A DNA stretch of 64,000 nucleotides from CAZVNZ01 sp964628515 (GTDB lineage Bacteria > Bacillota > Clostridia > Christensenellales > Christensenellaceae): the NCBI GenBank assembly GCA_964628515.1, contig CAZVNZ010000014.1:3805-67804 (forward strand), read 5' to 3'. The notes beneath the pieces were generated by a model that searched no databases, was not told the DNA's origin, and worked only from the letters and a program-made list of their open reading frames with translations. The translations under genes and the position numbers were made by a program. Below, in pieces: positions 43,814-52,196 of this stretch (positions are counted from its first letter, which is position 1; the number at the start of each line of letters is the position of its first letter).

Positions 43814-46297
43814 ATGAAAAACGACATAAAGTTTTACGTAATACCTCATGCCCATATAGATATAGAGTGGTTTTGGACGGAAAAATCTATGAAGGCTATG
43901 GTTAAGGAAATTTTTAAAGACAACCTGTTTTTGTTAATGGAAAAGGACGAAAATATGCGCTTTTGCCAAGATCAAGTGCCTGTTTTTGAAGGGATATTCG
44001 AGTGCTTAACCTCTAAAGAAAAGGAAACCTTTTTAGAATGGATAAAAGAGGGCAGAATAGAAGTTGTGGGCGGTATGTATGTGCAACCCGAAATGTTGGA
44101 GCCTTGCGGAGAATCACTCATAAAACAAATACAAACAGGGCAGGAATGGTTTTTGCAAAACACAGGTAAAAGCGCTATTTGTGCGTGGAATACAGATGCT
44201 TTTGGCCAAATTAACCAATTACCTCAAATACTAATTAAAAGCGGTTTTAAGTATTTTGCATTTATGAGAGATATTCCAATTTGCGAAAATCCCCAAGATT
44301 TTCCCTCGGAATTTTGGTTTGAGGGGGCAGACGGCACAAAAATTTTAACTCATTGGTTCTCAAATACCTATGTACTTTGCGAAAACGAAAAGGAAGAGTT
44401 AATTTTTAAATATTCTAATGTAAAAATTACAAAAGAAAATTTATACGAAAACTTAATGCAAATATTTAGCGCTATCACAAAAAAAGACTCTTTGCAAAGT
44501 AAGACAAAAATAGCGCTCATGCCCTTTGGAGATGACGTATACTTACCTAAAAAAAGCAGTAGCGAAATTAAAAAAATGCTTACTAAAGGGGGAAAAGCGG
44601 CAGGGTTAGATGTTTGCGAGGAAGATTTTATTATTGCTACGCCAACATCATTCTTTAAAGAATTAGAAAAAAAGCAACATCTGTTGGAGACAAAAACCAC
44701 AGATTTTAATCCGGCGCTTTACAGACAGGATTTGAGAGGATCGTACATTGCAAGAATTAAGCTAAAACAACTTAACAGAAAAAGCGAGTATAAGCTGTAT
44801 ATTTTGCAGGCATTACAGGCTTGCACATTAAAAAAAATACAAATAAATACGGAAGAAATATACAAAGGAGTGCTGTTTAGCCAGTTTCACGATACTATTG
44901 GAGGCACTTGTATAGATGATGTATATGTAGGCGCAAAAAATCGGTTTGAGCAAGCAATAAATTTTGTAGACCATAAAGTAAAGGAGTTTGGAGACAAGGC
45001 AGACTCAAAAATAACCGTGTTTAACCCCTACGGCTTTGAGGTTAGGGATTACGCACGCATACAAATAAACCCAGAAAACAAAACATTGCTTGATAAAAAC
45101 AAAAATGAGGTAGATGGCGAAATAACATATAAAGAGGGCAAAAAATATTTAGAGTTTTTATGCAAAGATTTAAAAATGTTTGAAACGCAGGAGTTTTTTT
45201 TGGCGGAAAAAACGGTAGAAAAAACGGAAGAAAAACCCAAAAAGCAAGAAGTCAATTATATAGAAAACGAGTTTTTCAAAATTACTTTTGATGCAAAAAC
45301 CGCAATGCTAACGAGTATATTTGACAAACTAAAAAATATGGAGCTACTACACGGTTGCGGAAATGTAATTGTAGGCACTTTTGAGGATAATCCCGATATG
45401 GAGGGGCAACTTAATTTAACCCAAAATGTATTTATGGATTATTTGTGCGAGCTAACAGACTTCGAGGTCTCCCAATCGAAACTTTGTCAGAGTTGCACCA
45501 TTATAATAAAAACCCCTTATTTTATAGTAAAAAAGGTAGTATCCTTAAAGAAAAACATAGCAAGGGTGGATTTCACAACCACTTTTGAGGAATATTCGGG
45601 GGAGGACTTATTTATAACAACAAAGTTTGAATTTGAAAAAAATGCAGACTGCACAGGAATAGTAGAAACTCCCTTTGCATATAAAATGGTAAAAAACGGC
45701 TTGCATTGCGGACAAAATTGGGGCGGTTTTATAAATGCGGACAGCTTTGTGGGCTTACTTAACAAAGGCACACCTGCATACGATTTTACCCAAGAAAGTT
45801 TAAGTATAGGGCTTTTGCGTAGTTACAAAAACAGCCTTTTATATAGAGAGGAAGGGTTAAAAAAAGGTTTGGCGGAGTTTGCGGATAATGAAACACACAC
45901 AAAATTAGCGGCAGAAAAGGGAGAGCATACCTTTGAATACGCCCTAATTTCCACAGAGTTTGACAGCTACAATCTAACCAAAGCAGGAATTGCATATCAA
46001 GAAGGTTTGGTTTGTATTAAAGGAGAGGCAAGGTTAAATGCACTTATAAACAATGTGGATAAACCCTTTATTATTACCTGTTTAAAAAAGGTACAAGACA
46101 GCTATATTATTAGAGGATTTAATGCTGTAAACACGCTAGCAAAGGTGTGTATCACTTTTGCTAACAATCTAAAATTCGCAGAAATAACCGATTTAACCGA
46201 GGTTAATATTGCAGAAAAGCTAAATACAAATAAAAATACTATTGCTTTTGAATGTAGGGCATTTGAAATAATTACGCTTAAAGTTAAATTTACTTAA
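43814..46297 (+). CDS. Alpha-mannosidase, glycoside hydrolase family 38
   Basis: An 827-residue GH38 enzyme, cytoplasmic (no signal peptide), removing alpha-linked mannose. The N-terminal catalytic domain has the zinc pair His14 and Asp16 in PHAHIDIEWFW, and the nucleophile Asp128 in CAWNTDAFGQ, where most members read FGH. The third metal-site element is LFSQFHDTIGGTC, near residue 358. The C-terminal beta-sandwich domains run from about 500 on and end FECRAFEIITLKVKFT. It is the last gene of the second CUT1 operon, separated by 56 bp from the isomerase. The hydrolysed linkage is not certain. Confidence 0.88.
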   Translation: MKNDIKFYVIPHAHIDIEWFWTEKSMKAMVKEIFKDNLFLLMEKDENMRFCQDQVPVFEGIFECLTSKEKETFLEWIKEGRIEVVGGMYVQPEMLEPCGESLIKQIQTGQEWFLQNTGKSAICAWNTDAFGQINQLPQILIKSGFKYFAFMRDIPICENPQDFPSEFWFEGADGTKILTHWFSNTYVLCENEKEELIFKYSNVKITKENLYENLMQIFSAITKKDSLQSKTKIALMPFGDDVYLPKKSSSEIKKMLTKGGKAAGLDVCEEDFIIATPTSFFKELEKKQHLLETKTTDFNPALYRQDLRGSYIARIKLKQLNRKSEYKLYILQALQACTLKKIQINTEEIYKGVLFSQFHDTIGGTCIDDVYVGAKNRFEQAINFVDHKVKEFGDKADSKITVFNPYGFEVRDYARIQINPENKTLLDKNKNEVDGEITYKEGKKYLEFLCKDLKMFETQEFFLAEKTVEKTEEKPKKQEVNYIENEFFKITFDAKTAMLTSIFDKLKNMELLHGCGNVIVGTFEDNPDMEGQLNLTQNVFMDYLCELTDFEVSQSKLCQSCTIIIKTPYFIVKKVVSLKKNIARVDFTTTFEEYSGEDLFITTKFEFEKNADCTGIVETPFAYKMVKNGLHCGQNWGGFINADSFVGLLNKGTPAYDFTQESLSIGLLRSYKNSLLYREEGLKKGLAEFADNETHTKLAAEKGEHTFEYALISTEFDSYNLTKAGIAYQEGLVCIKGEARLNALINNVDKPFIITCLKKVQDSYIIRGFNAVNTLAKVCITFANNLKFAEITDLTEVNIAEKLNTNKNTIAFECRAFEIITLKVKFT

Positions 46298-46342
46298 ACG
46301 AAGATATAGCAAAAATAAAGCAAGTAAAACATAAAAAATATA

Positions 46343-46371
46343 TTGCGAAAACGAAAGTAATGTGATATACT
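46343..46371 (+). promoter_or_regulatory. Promoter of the MttB-aldolase operon with CGAAA repeats
   Basis: TTGCGA (46343-46348), 17-bp spacer, TATACT (46366-46371). Two CGAAA elements (46346-46350 and 46352-46356, 6-bp period) overlap the -35 and spacer, as expected of a DeoR-family operator; a DeoR gene lies downstream at 52197. Confidence 0.65.
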
Positions 46372-46405
46372 GTAAAGAAAGTAATAATTATTTACGGAGG
46401 GGTAT

Positions 46406-47866
46406 ATGTCTGTGATGTACGATAACATTTTTACAAAGGAAAAATTGCAAAAAATACACAATAATGCGCTTGGTGTGTTGCAAAATATAGGTATTAAAAC
46501 GGAGTACGAAGGGTTTTACGATGCCTTGATTGCTAAGGGCGCAACGGTGGATAAAGCAAAGGGAATAATAAAATTTCCGCCTTCAATGGTGGAAGAAACA
46601 ATTGCGGATTTAAAAAATATGCTGGCTCAAGGCAAAAAACAGTTTATTTTAAACGGAATTATGTCCACAAAATCAAGCTCCGGATTAAAACTAAAATTTG
46701 CAGGGGCATGCATAGAATTTTTAGACCCACTCTCAAACGAGGTTAAAACACCAACAAAAGAGGATTTAATACGCCTTATTAAATTTGGGGAGAGCATAAA
46801 AGAAGTAACATATGTGGGCAACCCCCTGTGCTATTTATTTGATGAGAAAGGAGAGCGTGTAAAAAACGAGCTTCAACGTGTGCTGACTGCCGGTGTAGTT
46901 GCAAAATACACCACAAAATACGGCAGTAACGAAGTTTGGAACGACAAAGAGTTAGACTTGCTAATAGAACTTGGAGAAATTGTAAGAGGCAGTAAGGAAG
47001 CATTTGACAAGACGCCTTGTTTTGTAACGGCAAAAGAAACCATATCCCCTTTGTTTTTTCCCGATGATGATGCCAGAGTGTTGCATATGTTAGCAAAAAG
47101 AAACTTACCGTGTACCATAATACCAATGCCCATAAGCGGTGCAACAAGCACTATGAGCATAGCGGGTAATATGGTAATGGGCACGGCAGAAATTTTGGGT
47201 GTAATGACATGCTTGCACGCTGTTTGTCCTAACGCATTACTTGGCGGAGGGGTAATAAGCGGAGTTATGGATATGAAATACGGTTGCGCATCCTTTGCAT
47301 CGCCCGAGGCAATATTGCAAGATGTTGGCTATGCAAAGTTGTTTGAAGAGCTGTACGGACAAAATTTCGGTATGGGGACAGGCTATATAGACGCCTTGTA
47401 TCCCGGGGCGCAATCGGCTGTGGAAATATATGCCAAAATGCACGCCGCCTTTCAAATGGGCAGATACAACTATCCTTGCGGACTTTTGCTTGCAGGCAAA
47501 CGGTTTTCCCCCGTTCAAGCATTAATTTGTGTGGAAATGGCAAAATATATAGAAAGAAACTATATGGATTTTAATGTTGATGATGATGTTATAGCTATGG
47601 ATGTAATGGAAGACGTAGGTATCGGAGGTAATTACTTAGGGGAGATGCACACCTTCGAGCACTTTAAAACGGCAACGTGGATTCCCGATTTAATCCAAAG
47701 ACAACTGACGCAAATGCCGGATGTCGATTTGGTAATAGAAAAAGCAAAGGATATGTGGAGCGATTTTGTTAAAAATTGTGATATTTGTGAGCCGGCAGTA
47801 GACGAAAAAACGGCTAAAGAAATAGACGAATGGCAACAAAAAGCTATTCGTATACTATCGGAATAA
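46406..47866 (+). CDS. MttB-superfamily methyltransferase-like protein (non-pyrrolysine)
   Basis: A 486-residue protein of the trimethylamine methyltransferase superfamily. Its frame has no in-frame amber codon, so it does not use pyrrolysine and is not a TMA enzyme. Family-type segments are KFAGACIEFLDP, IKEVTYVGNP, KYTTKYGSNEVWND, TIIPMPISGATS and FGMGTGYIDALYPG. Non-Pyl members such as MtgB demethylate quaternary amines onto a corrinoid protein. The gene heads an operon with KDPG aldolase and sugar-phosphate enzymes, which is unusual for an amine demethylase. It is a close paralogue of the protein at 60926 and a more distant one of 53473. Confidence 0.85.
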   Translation: MSVMYDNIFTKEKLQKIHNNALGVLQNIGIKTEYEGFYDALIAKGATVDKAKGIIKFPPSMVEETIADLKNMLAQGKKQFILNGIMSTKSSSGLKLKFAGACIEFLDPLSNEVKTPTKEDLIRLIKFGESIKEVTYVGNPLCYLFDEKGERVKNELQRVLTAGVVAKYTTKYGSNEVWNDKELDLLIELGEIVRGSKEAFDKTPCFVTAKETISPLFFPDDDARVLHMLAKRNLPCTIIPMPISGATSTMSIAGNMVMGTAEILGVMTCLHAVCPNALLGGGVISGVMDMKYGCASFASPEAILQDVGYAKLFEELYGQNFGMGTGYIDALYPGAQSAVEIYAKMHAAFQMGRYNYPCGLLLAGKRFSPVQALICVEMAKYIERNYMDFNVDDDVIAMDVMEDVGIGGNYLGEMHTFEHFKTATWIPDLIQRQLTQMPDVDLVIEKAKDMWSDFVKNCDICEPAVDEKTAKEIDEWQQKAIRILSE

Positions 47867-47885
47867 TAAATAAAGGGGTGGGGAA

Positions 47886-48545
47886 ATGGAAAAAAAGGAA
47901 GTGTTGGCAAGACTGGAAGAATGCGGTGTTATTGCGGTAGTAAGAGGAAATAGCGAGGCGCAGGCAATAAAAATTGTGGACGCTTGCATTGCAGGGGGAA
48001 TTATTGGTATAGAAATTACATATACAGTTCCCCAAGCAACAGAAATAATAAGTATGCTTGCAAAAAAATATAAATCCGAGGAAGTATTAATAGGTGCAGG
48101 CACGGTAATGGACGCTCAAACGTGCAGAAACGCAATTTTAGCAGGCGCAAATTATATAGTATCTCCATGTTTGGACGAAGAAACGGTAAAAATGTGTTTG
48201 TGTTACCAAATTGCCTGTATCCAAGGCGCTATGACGGTAAAAGAAGGGGTGGACTGCATTAAGGCAGGTGCGGATATTATTAAAATATTTCCGGCAGGAT
48301 TGTTTGGACCGTCTATAATTAAAAACTTTAAAGGACCACTACCTCATGCAAAAATGATGCCCACAGGCGGAGTTAATGTGCACAACATCAAAGATTGGAT
48401 AGGTGCCGGGGCGGTTGCGGTAGGTGCAGGAAGCGATTTAACCGCAGGCGCAAAAACGGAGGATTATGCCTCAATAGAAAGGCTTGCAGGGCAAATGGTA
48501 TCAGAAGTTAAAAATGCAAGACTAAATAATGGGAGAAAAGTATGA
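47886..48545 (+). CDS. eda: KDPG/KHG aldolase
   Basis: A 219-residue class I aldolase that splits 2-keto-3-deoxy-6-phosphogluconate into pyruvate and glyceraldehyde-3-phosphate. It shows GVIAVVRGNSEAQA at the N-terminus, the catalytic Glu in IGIEITYTVP, VLIGAGTVMDAQT and the Schiff-base Lys in DIIKIFPAGLFGP, then MPTGGVNVHNI. It would finish the hexuronate pathway whose kinase is at 17358, although it sits 29 kb away behind an MttB-like gene. That placement may mean that another keto-sugar phosphate is also a substrate. Its stop overlaps the next start by 4 bp. Confidence 0.9.
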   Translation: MEKKEVLARLEECGVIAVVRGNSEAQAIKIVDACIAGGIIGIEITYTVPQATEIISMLAKKYKSEEVLIGAGTVMDAQTCRNAILAGANYIVSPCLDEETVKMCLCYQIACIQGAMTVKEGVDCIKAGADIIKIFPAGLFGPSIIKNFKGPLPHAKMMPTGGVNVHNIKDWIGAGAVAVGAGSDLTAGAKTEDYASIERLAGQMVSEVKNARLNNGRKV

Positions 48546-49240
48546 GCTACAATACAATTAAACCTCCATTTTTTGAAATAGGCCCTAAAGCGTTTTTTTA
48601 CGGAAAAGAGCTTTTAGAGTTGGCAAAAGCGGCGCAGGAAGCATCTGTTAAATATAATGTTGATATTATTTTTACACCACAAGTAACGGATATTGCACTA
48701 ATTGCACAAAACACAAAAAATCTTTATGTTTTTGCTCAACATATGGATGCACTAAGGGCAGGCAGAGGGTTAGGAAGCATACTGCCCGAGGCGGTTAAAA
48801 ACGCAGGTGCTAAAGGGGTAATGCTTAACCACGCAGAATGCCCCTTGCAAGTAAGTGTACTTAGAGAAACTATCGAAAGAGCAAAAGAAACAGAGCTAAT
48901 TACCATTGTTTGCGCAGATTCCCCCACGGATGCGGCTGCAATAGCACAGTTTGCTCCTCATATTATAGTTGCAGAGCCCACAGAGTTAATAGGTACAGGG
49001 CAAAAAAGCGATATGACCTATGTTATGGATACCATAAAAGCAATAAAAGCAATTAATCCGCAAATACTTGTGTTGCAAGGGGCAGGAATTTCTTCGCCGG
49101 AGGATGTATATGAGGTTATTTACGCAGGGGCGGAGGCTACAGGCACAACAAGCGGAATTATGAAGGCAAAAGACCCAATACAAATGACCTTTGATATGAT
49201 AAAAGCAGTAAGAGAAGCATTTGATGCAAGGCAAAAATAG
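48542..49240 (+). CDS. Archaeal-type triosephosphate isomerase homologue
   Basis: A 232-residue short TIM-family protein. Catalytic residues appear conserved: a Lys in EIGPKAFF (where archaeal TIM has NFK), His in VFAQHMDALRAGRG and Glu in VAEPTELIGTG. The phosphate loop GAGISSPEDV and TGTTSGIMKAKDP are also present. Bacterial TpiA is about 250 residues with different motifs, so this is probably not the glycolytic enzyme. Related TIM-like proteins isomerise four-carbon sugar phosphates (erythrulose phosphates). It is coupled to eda by ATGA and lies upstream of a SIS isomerase and an FGGY kinase. Confidence 0.75.
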   Translation: MSYNTIKPPFFEIGPKAFFYGKELLELAKAAQEASVKYNVDIIFTPQVTDIALIAQNTKNLYVFAQHMDALRAGRGLGSILPEAVKNAGAKGVMLNHAECPLQVSVLRETIERAKETELITIVCADSPTDAAAIAQFAPHIIVAEPTELIGTGQKSDMTYVMDTIKAIKAINPQILVLQGAGISSPEDVYEVIYAGAEATGTTSGIMKAKDPIQMTFDMIKAVREAFDARQK

Positions 49241-49294
49241 CTGTTGCATAAAAACTGATAATAAAACTAAAATATAATTAAGAGGAGAAAAAAG

Positions 49295-49918
49295 ATGGAA
49301 TTTAAAATTGTTCAAAAAGAAGTGGAATTGCAATCAAGAGGTTGGATTCCTACCTTTCATGATGTGTCTAAGGAAGTTATGGAAATAGTAAAGGAATCGG
49401 GCATTATTAACGGCACGGTTGCCATAGTATCTCACCATACCACTTGCTCGGTTATGGTGCAAGAGTGCTCTCACGATATAGATGCCTTCGATTTAGAGTT
49501 TCTGCAACACGATTTATTGGATATTATGAGGGAATTTATCCCCGATTACAGAGAGGATAACGACTATCGTCATCCGGGTCCCATACACGCTCAATACGGC
49601 AGACACTACGGAGAACCGGGAGACCGTACAAGTTTAAACACAGAAAGTCATTTACGCTCCGTTTTTTTTGGCAGAAGCGAAACCATCACCATAAAAGACG
49701 GCGTACTCGATGCAGGGGAGTTTGCCCACATTTATTTTGTGGATTGGGATCAAGTGCGTGGACGCAGGAGGCAGATGAATGTTACGGTAATGGGAACCAC
49801 TCAAGATGTAGGCAGCAGAAAATTCCGTAACGGCGAAGTAATAGATACAGACAGAAGATTTACGGAAGATGAAAAGGCGTATGATGTTCATTACGATTTT
49901 CAACTAAAAAGAGACTAA
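49295..49918 (+). CDS. YjbQ/UPF0047 family protein, long form
   Basis: A 207-residue YjbQ-type protein. The core has VAIVSHHTTCSVMVQE and a later segment GEFAHIYFVDWDQVRGRRRQMNVTV, of which the D-x-R-G-R-R part matches the family end. The usual length is about 130-140; here there is a roughly 40-residue insert (RPDYREDNDYRHP-like region near residues 88-115) and a C-terminal extension after residue 172. YjbQ proteins have been reported to have weak thiamine-phosphate-synthase activity; the physiological role is open. A hairpin terminator follows its stop. Confidence 0.72.
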   Translation: MEFKIVQKEVELQSRGWIPTFHDVSKEVMEIVKESGIINGTVAIVSHHTTCSVMVQECSHDIDAFDLEFLQHDLLDIMREFIPDYREDNDYRHPGPIHAQYGRHYGEPGDRTSLNTESHLRSVFFGRSETITIKDGVLDAGEFAHIYFVDWDQVRGRRRQMNVTVMGTTQDVGSRKFRNGEVIDTDRRFTEDEKAYDVHYDFQLKRD

Positions 49919-49929
49919 AATTCTAATTT

Positions 49930-49963
49930 GCAATGCCACACTCTAAAAAAGGTGTGGCATTGC
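49930..49963 (+). terminator. Hairpin terminator after the YjbQ gene
   Basis: A perfect 12-bp stem GCAATGCCACAC / GTGTGGCATTGC with a 10-nt loop, followed by TGTATTT. The T-tract is weak, so read-through into the SIS-kinase genes is likely. Confidence 0.7.
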
Positions 49964-49997
49964 TGTATTTAAAAAAACATAAAACAGAGGTAAAAAA

Positions 49998-50579
49998 TTG
50001 AAAAATTCTTTGTTAATACCCTTTGAAATTGAAGGGGAATCAATACTAAAAACTATGGAAAATATGGATGTTGATGCTTTTGAAAGGGCGGTTGATGTAC
50101 TGGCGCAGGCTGTCAGAATAGGCACAACAGGCTGTGGGCATTCGGGGATTTGCTGTATGCACTTATCTCACTTGCTGTGTTGCATAGAAAAATCCTCAAG
50201 ATTTATTTCTCCGGCAGAAGCGGTACATGGGGCAATGGGCTTTTTAAAAGAAGGGGATGTTATGGTGTGGGCTTCTCGTGGAGGGCAAACGGACGAGCTT
50301 ATAAAAATATTGGATATTTGTAAGGCTAAAGGCGTGGTTATTATTGGTGTTACGGAAAACGCAACCTCTTTACTTGCGGAAAAATCGGATATTATTTTGC
50401 CAATAACAGTAACCTTAGAATGTGATAAATATAACTCGCAAGGCACTACAAGTTTTGTTGTAACGGCAGCGGTTTTTGATGCTTTGCAAACTGCAATTTT
50501 AGAAAAAATAAATTATAAAAACGGGCAATTTGCGGTTATTCATCCCGGGGGCGCTGTGGGTAAACGCTTAAATAAATAG
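49998..50579 (+). CDS. SIS-domain sugar-phosphate isomerase, KdsD/GutQ N-domain type
   Basis: A 193-residue stand-alone SIS domain with a TTG start at 49998 behind AGAGGT. It has VRIGTTGCGHSGICCMHLSH, WASRGGQTDELIKIL and VIIGVTENATSLLAEKSD, and ends HPGGAVGKRLNK, like the KdsD/GutQ/arabinose-5-phosphate isomerases but without their CBS domains. It should interconvert a ketose- and aldose-phosphate. The partner kinase lies 41 bp downstream. The actual sugar is not known. Confidence 0.82.
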   Translation: MKNSLLIPFEIEGESILKTMENMDVDAFERAVDVLAQAVRIGTTGCGHSGICCMHLSHLLCCIEKSSRFISPAEAVHGAMGFLKEGDVMVWASRGGQTDELIKILDICKAKGVVIIGVTENATSLLAEKSDIILPITVTLECDKYNSQGTTSFVVTAAVFDALQTAILEKINYKNGQFAVIHPGGAVGKRLNK

Positions 50580-50620
50580 GAGGTTTGCAGGCGCATTTTG
50601 CGTGTTGTTTAAAGGATATT

Positions 50621-52054
50621 ATGAATTTTTTAACGGTAGATTTAGGTACAACCAACATAAAAACCGGATGTTTTGACGAAAATTATAATTTACTGCATAT
50701 TTGCCAAAAAAAAGTAGAGTATATAAAAGAAAAAGCAGGTTATGTGGAATTTGACGCACAAAAATATTTTGAAAATGTGCTAAGTTGCATGGTACAATGC
50801 GTAAAACAAAGTAATGTTACGCAAATTGCACAAATAGTATTAACGGGGCAAGCGGAGTCTTTAGTTGTACTTGGGCAGGACAGCAAGCCGTTAATAAAGG
50901 GAATTTCCTGGTTAGACAGCAGATCTCAAAAACAAACGGCAATCTTGGATAAGGAATTTGCAACGGTATACGAAATTACAGGCAACCCCCAAATAATACC
51001 CACATGGCCCATAACCAAAATGCTATGGTTAAAGGAAAACCGGCAGGAAGTGTTTTTAAATGCCAAAAAATATCTGCTGATTAAAGACTATATTGCCTAT
51101 ATGTTGTGCAACGAAATGTACAGCGAAATGTCTGTATGCAATTTTTCTTGTTACTTTGATGTGCAAAAAAAGCGGTATTGGCAGGAAATTCTCAATTTTG
51201 TGCAAATAAAGGAACACCAACTACCCCCACTTTGCGAGCCCGGGACGGTTATAGGCAAAACAACTCCGGAAATAACGACTGCATTAGGAGTTAGAGACAG
51301 TATAAAGGTAAATGTGGGCACTCTTGACCATTTTGCAGGTATGATAGGCACAGGCAATATAAAAACAGGGATTATCAGCGAATCTACGGGCACGGTACTT
51401 TCCCTTGCTACTTTAGTTGAAAAACCTACATTTAGTACAGAAAAAATCGGTTGCCACTATGGCCCTTTTAAAGATTCTTACGTACTGCTTACCTGTTGCG
51501 AAAGCGGAGGGCTGTGTTTAGAGTGGTTTAAAAATAATTTTAATATAAGTTACGAGGAATTAAACAATTATGTAAACAGCAATATTGAAGATACTAATTT
51601 AATATTTTTACCCTATATTAACGGTAGCAACCCACCCGAGTTTAAAGAAAATACAACAGGAGTTTTTTACGGCATAACCGCAAATACAACAAAATACCAA
51701 ATGGCAAGGGCGGTAATGCAGGGGGTAGCCTTTATGCTTAACAAAAATTTAGAGTGCTATAAAAGGTTGGGGGTAAAACCTACGGAAATTTACTCCACAG
51801 GTGGTGGCTCTAAATCAGATTATTGGTGTAAAATAAAGGCGGATATTTCATCTGTAACCGTAAAAATACCCACAATAAACGAAGCGGCAAATTTAGGATG
51901 TGCCATAATGGGATGCGTTAGCGAAAGGGTTTATAATAATTACCCACAAGCGACGAAAAAAATTTGTATCAAAAAAGAATTTACACCTGAGAAAAACAAA
52001 GTTTTACTGGAAAAATACAACTTATTTAATGATGTTTTCCAAAGATTATTTTAG
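50621..52054 (+). CDS. FGGY-family carbohydrate kinase (xylulokinase-like)
   Basis: A 477-residue sugar kinase. The start is ATG 50621, after AAAGGATAT. The N-terminal ATPase fold begins FLTVDLGTTNIKTGCFDEN, GISWLDSRS contains the conserved catalytic-site Asp, and the C-terminal domain has STGGGSKSDYWCKIKADISS and EAANLGCAIMG. The length fits the FGGY family (480-520). Together with the SIS isomerase, TIM homologue and aldolase it forms a pathway from a free ketose to triose phosphates. Xylulose, erythrulose or apulose-like sugars are all conceivable substrates. Confidence 0.86.
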   Translation: MNFLTVDLGTTNIKTGCFDENYNLLHICQKKVEYIKEKAGYVEFDAQKYFENVLSCMVQCVKQSNVTQIAQIVLTGQAESLVVLGQDSKPLIKGISWLDSRSQKQTAILDKEFATVYEITGNPQIIPTWPITKMLWLKENRQEVFLNAKKYLLIKDYIAYMLCNEMYSEMSVCNFSCYFDVQKKRYWQEILNFVQIKEHQLPPLCEPGTVIGKTTPEITTALGVRDSIKVNVGTLDHFAGMIGTGNIKTGIISESTGTVLSLATLVEKPTFSTEKIGCHYGPFKDSYVLLTCCESGGLCLEWFKNNFNISYEELNNYVNSNIEDTNLIFLPYINGSNPPEFKENTTGVFYGITANTTKYQMARAVMQGVAFMLNKNLECYKRLGVKPTEIYSTGGGSKSDYWCKIKADISSVTVKIPTINEAANLGCAIMGCVSERVYNNYPQATKKICIKKEFTPEKNKVLLEKYNLFNDVFQRLF

Positions 52055-52104
52055 GAAACAGGAGGCATATAAGTAAGCATTACCATTAAAAAAAATAATA
52101 TGCC

Positions 52105-52133
52105 TTGAATATATAAATGTATTAAGGTAAAAT
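52105..52133 (+). promoter_or_regulatory. Promoter of the DeoR gene
   Basis: TTGAAT (52105-52110), 17-bp spacer, TAAAAT (52128-52133). An 8-bp inverted repeat AGGCATAT (52063-52070) / ATATGCCT (52098-52105) ends at the -35 and may be an operator. Confidence 0.55.
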
Positions 52134-52196
52134 AAAGTTGTAAAAGCAAAAACAAAAATAATCTAAAGAAAAGCAAAATCTATATTAGGAGTGCAT

